From an uncultured Paracoccaceae bacterium (lineage in GTDB: Bacteria; Pseudomonadota; Alphaproteobacteria; Rhodobacterales; Rhodobacteraceae): a stretch of DNA of 64,000 nt. Where the stretch lies: the NCBI GenBank assembly GCA_947501355.1, contig CANMVA010000001.1, forward strand, positions 248,001 to 312,000, written 5' to 3'. Position numbers and translations under genes: made by a program. Position 1 is the stretch's first letter; each line of letters starts with the position of its first letter. Under the pieces are notes generated by a model that saw nothing but the letters and a program-made list of their open reading frames with translations, made no database searches and was not told where the DNA came from. Below are positions 48,614-55,477 of this stretch, piece after piece.

Positions 48614-48646
48614 ATCCCTCATTCGCGTGACAACCGAGTGAGGGAT
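48614..48646 (+). promoter_or_regulatory. Shine-Dalgarno-sequestering hairpin upstream of the HD-hydrolase gene
   Basis: ATCCCTCATTCG-cgtgacaac-CGAGTGAGGGAT, 12-bp stem with one G-U; GAGGGA lies in the 3' arm 1-2 nt before ATG. Confidence 0.65.
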
Positions 48647-48647
48647 C

Positions 48648-49244
48648 ATGCCCAAAGCGCCCCCCCGTGCCTGGCAGCGGATGCTGTCTGGTCGCAGGCT
48701 TGACCTGCTGGACCCGACCCCTGTCGATATCGAGATCGAGGATATCGCCCATGGGCTGGCTTTTGTCGCGCGTTGGAACGGGCAAACGATTGGCGATTTC
48801 GCCTATTCGGTGGCCGAGCATTCCTTGCTGGTCGAGGCTCTTTTTGCGCGAATGAACCCGAAAGCCGCGGTGAAATGGCGACTGGCTGCGCTGCTGCATG
48901 ACGCGCCTGAATACGTGATCGGGGACATGATCTCGCCCGTGAAGGCAGCGGTCGGTCCAGACTATGGCGCGCTGGATGATCGGCTGACGGCGGCTATTCA
49001 TCTGCGGTTCGGGCTGCCTGCGCAAATTCCGAAATCCGTGAAGCAGCAGATCAAACGGGCAGATAAGGTCAGCGCATGGCTGGAGGCAACGCAAATTGCC
49101 GGGTTCGAGACCCACGAGGCCGACAGGTTTTTCGGCAAACCCGCCCCTGAAACGATTGAGGGGCTTGAGATTTCTCTCAGGCCCCCAAGCGATGTGCGGC
49201 GCGATTACACCGACCGGTGCATGGCGCTGATGCAGCTGATCTAG
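48648..49244 (+). CDS. HD-domain hydrolase (YfbR/5'-nucleotidase-like)
   Basis: VAEHSLLVEAL...LAALLHDAPEYVIGDMISPVKAA typical HD motif. Confidence 0.85.
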   Translation: MPKAPPRAWQRMLSGRRLDLLDPTPVDIEIEDIAHGLAFVARWNGQTIGDFAYSVAEHSLLVEALFARMNPKAAVKWRLAALLHDAPEYVIGDMISPVKAAVGPDYGALDDRLTAAIHLRFGLPAQIPKSVKQQIKRADKVSAWLEATQIAGFETHEADRFFGKPAPETIEGLEISLRPPSDVRRDYTDRCMALMQLI

Positions 49245-49835
49245 CTATTTCGGTGAGCGTTTTGCCAGAATGCGCTGCAAGGTCCGGCGGTGCATGCTAA
49301 GACGGCGCGCCGTCTCGGACACATTGCGGTCGCACAGCTCATAGACGCGCTGGATATGCTCCCAGCGGACGCGGTCGGCTGACATCGGGTTCTCTGGCGG
49401 CGGGGGCAACTCATCCTCACTGGCAAGCAACGCATTGGTGATGTCATTGGCATCCGCAGGTTTCGAGAGGTAGTCTGTAGCACCGATTTTTACGGCAGCA
49501 ACAGCCGTGGCAATCGCGCCGTAGCCAGTCAGCACAACGACCCGGCTTTCCGGGCGCTTCTCGCGCAGGACTTCCACCACATCCAGGCCATTGCCGTCCT
49601 CAAGACGCAGATCGACAACCGCATATGCAGGGGGGCGCGCTGTTGCGATAGCTCGGCCCGCTGCGACAGAAGAGGCCATCTCGACCTCGAAACCACGTTT
49701 CTCCATTGCCTTTGTCAGGCGGCGCAAAAATGGCTCATCGTCGTCCACAAGAAGCAGTGATTTATCCTCACCGATCTCGGTCATCCCGTCTTCTGGCACG
49801 TTGGCTTCCTCCCACATTTTTCCCTTTAGCTTCAA
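49245..49835 (-). CDS. regA: redox response regulator RegA/PrrA/ActR
   Basis: receiver domain (LLLVDDDEPFLRRL...YAVVDLRLEDGNGLDVV) and Fis-type HTH NVSETARRLSMHRRTLQRILAKRSP; next to senC/regB. Confidence 0.94.
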   Translation of the reverse strand: MKLKGKMWEEANVPEDGMTEIGEDKSLLLVDDDEPFLRRLTKAMEKRGFEVEMASSVAAGRAIATARPPAYAVVDLRLEDGNGLDVVEVLREKRPESRVVVLTGYGAIATAVAAVKIGATDYLSKPADANDITNALLASEDELPPPPENPMSADRVRWEHIQRVYELCDRNVSETARRLSMHRRTLQRILAKRSPK

Positions 49836-49872
49836 CGAGCCTAGGGCTGAAACCTGCCTGCGTCAATTTATG

Positions 49873-50487
49873 TCATGCAGCGTCCAGAAAGCAGGCCACC
49901 GAATCGGCCAGTTGATCGGGCGTCAGGTCGCGGCGGAAGAACTCGACAAAGCCGTGCTCCGGCAGCACCAGATAGCTTAAAGTGGAGTGGTCGATGAGGT
50001 AGAACTCGTCATCGGAGTCCTGCCGGCTGTAGTAGGTCTTGTAGGCCTGAGAGGCGGCGCGCACCTGATCGGGCGAGCCGGTCAGACCGATCATCCGCTC
50101 GTGCATATTCGCGGCAAACTCGCTGACGACTTCGGGGCTGTCCCGCTCTGCATCGACGCTGATGAAAATCGGGGTAATCTCCTTGCCCTGCTCTTCCAGA
50201 AGATAGGTCGCCTCGGCGTTGCGGAACGTATCGAGCGGGCAGACATCCGGGCAATAGGTGTAGCCAAAATAAATCAGCGAGGGGTCGGTCAAAACGTCCT
50301 GATCGGTGACCGTCTGACCCTGCCCGTTTACCAGGGTGAAGGGTCCACCGATCTGGCCACCGGCCACTTGCCCGATGCGGCAATCGGCAAACTGATCGGC
50401 GGGTGCCATGACAGTGGTCAGGACAAGCGCCCCTCCGACCAGGGCAACGACCCCTCCGGTGGCGAGTGCTGCGAATTTCCGAGACAT
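49873..50487 (-). CDS. senC: SCO1/SenC/PrrC copper-binding thioredoxin-like protein
   Basis: YFGYTYCPDVCPLDT; N-terminal TM. Start MSRKFAALATGG at 50487. Confidence 0.93.
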   Translation of the reverse strand: MSRKFAALATGGVVALVGGALVLTTVMAPADQFADCRIGQVAGGQIGGPFTLVNGQGQTVTDQDVLTDPSLIYFGYTYCPDVCPLDTFRNAEATYLLEEQGKEITPIFISVDAERDSPEVVSEFAANMHERMIGLTGSPDQVRAASQAYKTYYSRQDSDDEFYLIDHSTLSYLVLPEHGFVEFFRRDLTPDQLADSVACFLDAA

Positions 50488-50522
50488 GGTGGTTCCCTTT
50501 TTCCTGAGGCGGCTTTGATTGA

Positions 50523-50536
50523 TTTGTCCTGACAAA
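50523..50536. promoter_or_regulatory. palindrome TTTGTC-CT-GACAAA in the divergent senC/regB region
   Basis: exact 6+2+6 inverted repeat between divergent start codons. Confidence 0.35.
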
Positions 50537-50578
50537 ACAACAATTGTAACAAGACACACCTGATACCTAGGTAGGACC

Positions 50579-51967
50579 ATGGCGGACGCAAGCTCTGATC
50601 AGATACTTCGCGGCACCCGAAGCGATTGGGTCCGTCTCAGAACGCTTATTACACTACGTTGGATCGCGATCACTGGCCAGATTGTCGCGATCACAATGGC
50701 GCAACGTCTGTATAATCTGCAGCTTGAATTGGGCCTGTGTTATCTGGCCGTTGGCGCGTCGGTGATCGCCAACCTGATCGCCGTGTCGATCTTTCCTGAA
50801 AACAAGCGTCTGACGGAAAGCGAAGCCGTGTCGATGATCCTGTTCGACATTTGTCAGCTGTCGTTCCTGATTTTTCTGACAGGCGGTCTGAACAACCCGT
50901 TTGCCTTGCTGATCCTCGCCCCTGTGACGATCTCGGCCACGGTGTTGCAACTGCAATCAACGGTCTTTCTAGGCGTTGTAAGCCTGACGCTGACCACCCT
51001 TGTCGGGCTCTATCATATCCCGCTTAGAACGGCGGAAGGGTTCATCCTGCGGATCCCCGATATCTTCCTGTTCGGCTTCTGGTCCGCCATCGTCATTGGC
51101 GTGGTCTTCATCGCCATCTACGCGCGCCGCGTCACGGTTGAGATGCACTCCATGTCGGATGCGCTTCTGGCCACGCAAATGGCCCTGGCCCGCGAGCAGA
51201 AGCTCACCGATCTGGGCGGTGTCGTCGCAGCCGCAGCCCATGAGCTGGGCACACCGCTGGCCACGATCAAACTGGTCAGTGCCGAGTTGATGGACGAGCT
51301 GGATACGAACCCGGACCTCAAGGAAGACGCCCAGCTGATCCGCGATCAGGCCGACCGCTGTCGTGATATCCTGCAGTCGATGGGTCGCGCGGGAAAAAGC
51401 GATTTGCATATGCGCTCTGCACCGCTGTCGACCGTGGTTCAGGAAGCAGCAGAGCCGCATACGGATCGCGGCAAGGTCGTCCATTTCATCTTCGAGCCCG
51501 CAACGGGTGGCGAATCAATGCAGCCGCTTCTCTATCGCCGTCCCGAGATCATTCACGGCATCCGAAACCTCGTGCAGAATGCCGTAGATTTTTCCAAGAC
51601 AAACGTCTGGGTCGAGGGCAGTTGGACCGAGACAGAGATCATCATTCGGATCACCGATGATGGCCCTGGTTTCCCCTCTCAGGTGATCGGGCGGTTGGGC
51701 GATCCCTTCTTGCGGCGGCGACGCAGTGCGGAAGATCGTGCACAGCGTCCGGGATATGAGGGCATGGGTCTGGGTCTTTTTATCGCAAAGACGTTGCTTG
51801 AACGCTCCGGCGCGGAACTGGCCTTCGCCAATGGCTCTGATCCCTTCCTGACCGACGACGAGCGCACAGAGCGCAGTGGCGCGATTGTCGAGGCCGTCTG
51901 GGCGCGCCGCAGGATCGGTGCGGAAAGCAAATCCTCCATCGGAGAGAACACCGCGATCCAGATTTGA
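50579..51967 (+). CDS. regB: redox sensor histidine kinase RegB/PrrB/ActS
   Basis: multi-TM N terminus with GGLNNPFALLILAPVTISA; H-box AAAAHELGTPLATIKLV; ATPase GLGLFIAKTLLERSGA. Confidence 0.96.
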   Translation: MADASSDQILRGTRSDWVRLRTLITLRWIAITGQIVAITMAQRLYNLQLELGLCYLAVGASVIANLIAVSIFPENKRLTESEAVSMILFDICQLSFLIFLTGGLNNPFALLILAPVTISATVLQLQSTVFLGVVSLTLTTLVGLYHIPLRTAEGFILRIPDIFLFGFWSAIVIGVVFIAIYARRVTVEMHSMSDALLATQMALAREQKLTDLGGVVAAAAHELGTPLATIKLVSAELMDELDTNPDLKEDAQLIRDQADRCRDILQSMGRAGKSDLHMRSAPLSTVVQEAAEPHTDRGKVVHFIFEPATGGESMQPLLYRRPEIIHGIRNLVQNAVDFSKTNVWVEGSWTETEIIIRITDDGPGFPSQVIGRLGDPFLRRRRSAEDRAQRPGYEGMGLGLFIAKTLLERSGAELAFANGSDPFLTDDERTERSGAIVEAVWARRRIGAESKSSIGENTAIQI

Positions 51968-51977
51968 CCGCGGTGTC

Positions 51978-51994
51978 TTAACGGGCTGTTAACC
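51978..51994. promoter_or_regulatory. CtrA box upstream of the PAS/DivL-like gene
   Basis: exact TTAA-CGGGCTG-TTAACC. Confidence 0.65.
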
Positions 51995-52034
51995 AAAGTG
52001 AAGAAATCTCGGAGCGTCCTGTGTGAGGTGCGCC

Positions 52035-53276
52035 ATGAACGATTCGAGTTCTCTATTCCTGATTTTGGAGGTGATTGCCGTCTCTGTCGTCGTCGGCGTC
52101 GCGGCGATTGCCTTCCTGTTGCGCGCCGCGCGGCCCAGCGCACCGCCCGTTGCAGCGCCCGACATCGTGCAAGTGGCTGATGACAGGTTCGCCCAGGCGC
52201 CGATCCCCTCCTGGACGGAAAGCTCTGACGGCGTTTTGCGCGACAGCAATACAAGCTACGACCGCCTTGTGGCCTCAGCTCAGGACAAAACGCAGCTTTT
52301 TCGGCATCCGCCCGATCTGACGCTCACCGATGGCAAAACCGCGCGCTACACGGCGTCGATTGCGCTCGCCAACAGCGCCGATCCGGCCTGGTATGAGGTC
52401 ACGCTCGCCTGCCGTGAGGGTGACCGGTTGGCCTATGCGGTGCCGATCACCAATCAGGTGAAAGCCGAAAGCGCCCTGCGCGATTTCACGCAGACTCTGA
52501 CGAAAACCTTTGCCCATTTGCCCGTTGGCCTCGTGATTTTTGACAGCAACCGCGAGCTGGTTCTGTTCAACCCCGCCATCGGCGATCTCACCAATCTGCC
52601 GATCGAGTTTCTGGCCAGCCGCCCGTCGCTTTTTACCTTCCTCGACCGGCTTCGCGAGACGCAGATGATGCCGGAACCGAAGGACTACAAATCCTGGCGC
52701 AACGAGATGGCCAGGCTGGAGGCCGCCGCCGTCGACGGCACCTACTCCGAACTATGGACCCTGCCCTCGCAGGTCACTTACCGCGTCTCAGGCCGACCCC
52801 ATCCGGACGGTGCTGTGGCCTTCGTGTTCGAGGATATCAGCGCGGATATCACGCTGAAACGCCGGTTCCGGTCTGAGATTGAACAGGGCCATGCGATCCT
52901 CGATTGCTTTGACCAGGGCATCGCTGTTTTCTCGAATATCGGGATCATGACGTTTGCCAATCAAGGGTATCAGAAGCTCTGGGGTAATGATCCGTCGTCG
53001 GCAATCATCGACACCGGCATTATAGAGGCGACGCGCGATTGGCAGGCGCTGTGCCGACCTTCTCCGATCTGGGGAGACTTGCGGGATTTCATTCTGAACA
53101 CGCGCGACCGAAGCGAGTGGTCGGACGATATCGAATTGCTGGACGGGACCCATGTCATGTGCCGGATCGTGCCGCTCGCCAACGGCGCGACGCTTGTGCG
53201 CTTTCAGGAAAACCGGACGCCCACGCCGCTCGGTTTGCCTGAACCAAAGGTCGAGCCTGTCGAAATGACCGGCTAA
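52035..53276 (+). CDS. PAS-domain membrane protein lacking a kinase domain (DivL-like)
   Basis: N-terminal TM, PAS regions (LPVGLVIFDSNRELVLFNPAIGDLTNLPIEFL; AILDCFDQGIAVFSNIGIMTFANQGYQKLWG); no HisKA/HATPase motifs; next to regB. Start MNDSSSLF. Confidence 0.8.
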   Translation: MNDSSSLFLILEVIAVSVVVGVAAIAFLLRAARPSAPPVAAPDIVQVADDRFAQAPIPSWTESSDGVLRDSNTSYDRLVASAQDKTQLFRHPPDLTLTDGKTARYTASIALANSADPAWYEVTLACREGDRLAYAVPITNQVKAESALRDFTQTLTKTFAHLPVGLVIFDSNRELVLFNPAIGDLTNLPIEFLASRPSLFTFLDRLRETQMMPEPKDYKSWRNEMARLEAAAVDGTYSELWTLPSQVTYRVSGRPHPDGAVAFVFEDISADITLKRRFRSEIEQGHAILDCFDQGIAVFSNIGIMTFANQGYQKLWGNDPSSAIIDTGIIEATRDWQALCRPSPIWGDLRDFILNTRDRSEWSDDIELLDGTHVMCRIVPLANGATLVRFQENRTPTPLGLPEPKVEPVEMTG

Positions 53277-53314
53277 GCGGTTGCGGGGCCGGGTGGACCG
53301 TTTAAGGTCTGCCC

Positions 53315-53791
53315 ATGACGAACCACTTCGCGACGCGAACCCTGACATCCGCTGACGACACCGCAGAGCTGGCCCAAGCGGTCAGCAGCGTCTTGACGGT
53401 CGGGGATGTGTTGCTTCTGGAAGGTCCTTTGGGGGCTGGCAAGAGCCATTTCGCGCGGCATGCCATTCAGACCCGTCTGGGCCGGGCCGAGGATGTGCCC
53501 TCACCCACATTCACGCTGGTTCAGGTCTATGAAACGCCCGGATTGGAGATCTGGCACTGCGATCTCTATCGCCTGTCCGACCCTGATGGCGCAATCGAGC
53601 TGGGCCTTGAGGAAGCGTTCGAGACGGCAGCCTGCCTGATCGAATGGCCCTCCCGTCTGGGCGATCTGCGCCCCGCCGATGCGGTCACCCTGCAGCTTGC
53701 CATGGGTCCCGGCGACGAGGGCCGCGAAGCCGCATTTTCCGGTCCGCCTTCTGATTTTCGGACGCGGATTGAGAGTGTCCTGAATGACTGA
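53315..53791 (+). CDS. tsaE: tRNA threonylcarbamoyladenosine biosynthesis ATPase TsaE
   Basis: LLEGPLGAGKSHFARHAIQ; SPTFTLVQVYE; LEIWHCDLYRL. Confidence 0.95.
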   Translation: MTNHFATRTLTSADDTAELAQAVSSVLTVGDVLLLEGPLGAGKSHFARHAIQTRLGRAEDVPSPTFTLVQVYETPGLEIWHCDLYRLSDPDGAIELGLEEAFETAACLIEWPSRLGDLRPADAVTLQLAMGPGDEGREAAFSGPPSDFRTRIESVLND

Positions 53792-54812
53792 CCGCAGCAC
53801 CCTCGCAACGCAATTCCTGACCTCCAACGGATTGGGTGGTGGCACTGTCACACTGCTGGCCGGTGACGCCTCCAACCGCAAATACTTTCGTGTGCGGGAC
53901 GTGCCGGGCCAGCCCGACGCCGTGCTGATGGACGCCCCAAAGGAGCGTGGCGAAGACGTCGAGCCTTTCGTGAAAATCGCCGATTTTCTCACGGCGCAGA
54001 ACCTGAGCGCGCCGCTGATCTACGCCAAGCATATCACGCACGGTTTTCTTCTGCTCGAAGACCTTGGGGATGACCTCTTCTCCACGGTTTGCGCGGACGA
54101 CCCCGCCAGGGAGGCCGCCCTCTACCAAGCTGCAACAGACGCGCTGATTGCACTTCACAAAGCCCCGCCGCCTCAGCTCGACCCTTACGCGCCTGCACTT
54201 ATGGCCGATCTCGCCGCACAGTCGGTGGACTGGTATGCCCTTGGTCATGAGGGCGGTGTTGATCCCGCAAGGCGCGACGCTGTTTCGACCGCGATGCAGC
54301 ACGCCCTTGCTCCGTTCGCCGAAGATTTCACCGTCACGATCCTGCGCGATTATCACGCTCAGAACCTGCTTTGGCTGCCCACCCGTGACGGCCCTTCTCG
54401 CGTTGGTTTGCTGGATTTCCAGGACGCTATGATCGGGCATCCGACCTATGATCTCGTCTCGCTGCTTGAAGATGCGCGCCGGGATGTCAGCCCTGAAACA
54501 CAAGAGGCGACGCTGGCCTATTTTATCGACCAGACCAGCCGCGATCCTGCTGAGACCCGCGCCGCCTACGCCGCCATGGGCGCGCAACGCAATCTGCGGA
54601 TTCTGATGGTTTTCGCGCGATTGTCGCTGCATTTCGGAAAGCCGGACTATGTCGATTTGATCCCGCGCACCTGGGCGCATCTGCAGCGCAATCTGAAACA
54701 ACCAGGCCTTGCGACCCTACGCGAGGCCGTCGCCAACGCTTTACCCGAACCGACCCCCTCTCACCTGACGGAACTCAAGGAAAAATGCGGCACACACCCG
54801 ACGCGGTCATGA
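53784..54812 (+). CDS. amgK: aminoglycoside-phosphotransferase-fold kinase, probable anomeric MurNAc/GlcNAc kinase AmgK
   Basis: APH-fold motifs (LRDYHAQNLLWLPTRDGPSRVGLLDFQDAMIGHPTYDLVSLLEDARRDV); adjacent to murU-like gene. Confidence 0.82.
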   Translation: MTDRSTLATQFLTSNGLGGGTVTLLAGDASNRKYFRVRDVPGQPDAVLMDAPKERGEDVEPFVKIADFLTAQNLSAPLIYAKHITHGFLLLEDLGDDLFSTVCADDPAREAALYQAATDALIALHKAPPPQLDPYAPALMADLAAQSVDWYALGHEGGVDPARRDAVSTAMQHALAPFAEDFTVTILRDYHAQNLLWLPTRDGPSRVGLLDFQDAMIGHPTYDLVSLLEDARRDVSPETQEATLAYFIDQTSRDPAETRAAYAAMGAQRNLRILMVFARLSLHFGKPDYVDLIPRTWAHLQRNLKQPGLATLREAVANALPEPTPSHLTELKEKCGTHPTRS

Positions 54813-55477
54813 TTTTCGCGGCCGGGTTCGGCACGCGCATGAAAGAGCTGACGCAGGATCGGCCGAAGCCACTGATCCCGGTTGCGGGAAAACCGCTGAT
54901 CGACCACGCGCTGGATTTGGTCGAGGCCGCCGCCATACCCGTTCGGGTCGCGAATGTGCACTATAAACCCGCGCCGCTGATCCGCCATTTGACGGCGCGC
55001 GATGTCGTTATATCAGACGAAACGCAAGCCATTCTTGAGACCGGCGGAGGGCTGAAAAAGGCCCGCCCTTTGCTCCCCGATGCACCGATTTTTACGATGA
55101 ACAGCGATGCGGTCTTCCGCGGCCCAAACCCGTTTGAAGCATTGCGCGCCGCTTGGAGTCCCGACCAGATGAGCGCGCTTTTGCTGCTGATCCCAGTGGA
55201 GCAAGCGCGCGGCACACAGAGCGATGGCGACTTTCAGATCGACGCAGACGGAAAGCTCTACAGAGGACTGGGGCTGATCTACAGCGGTATCCAGATCATT
55301 GATCCTCGCGCGGTCGATCCGGTCGAGGATGACGTCTTCTCGCTCAATGTCGTCTGGAACCGCCTTGCCTCTGAAGATCGCCTTTTCGGTGTGGCTTATG
55401 AGGGTCACTGGTGCGATGTTGGCCACCCCGCCGGTATCGCGATTGCCGAGGACTTGCTCGCAGGTCCTGATGTTTGA
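54785..55477 (+). CDS. murU: nucleotidyltransferase, probable MurNAc-1-phosphate uridylyltransferase MurU
   Basis: IFAAGFGTRMKELTQDRPKPLIPVAGKPLIDHALDLV. Confidence 0.85.
   Translation: MRHTPDAVMIFAAGFGTRMKELTQDRPKPLIPVAGKPLIDHALDLVEAAAIPVRVANVHYKPAPLIRHLTARDVVISDETQAILETGGGLKKARPLLPDAPIFTMNSDAVFRGPNPFEALRAAWSPDQMSALLLLIPVEQARGTQSDGDFQIDADGKLYRGLGLIYSGIQIIDPRAVDPVEDDVFSLNVVWNRLASEDRLFGVAYEGHWCDVGHPAGIAIAEDLLAGPDV

Noticed and set aside
53685-54701. 338-aa minus-strand ORF
   Set aside because: Antisense to amgK; no family features.
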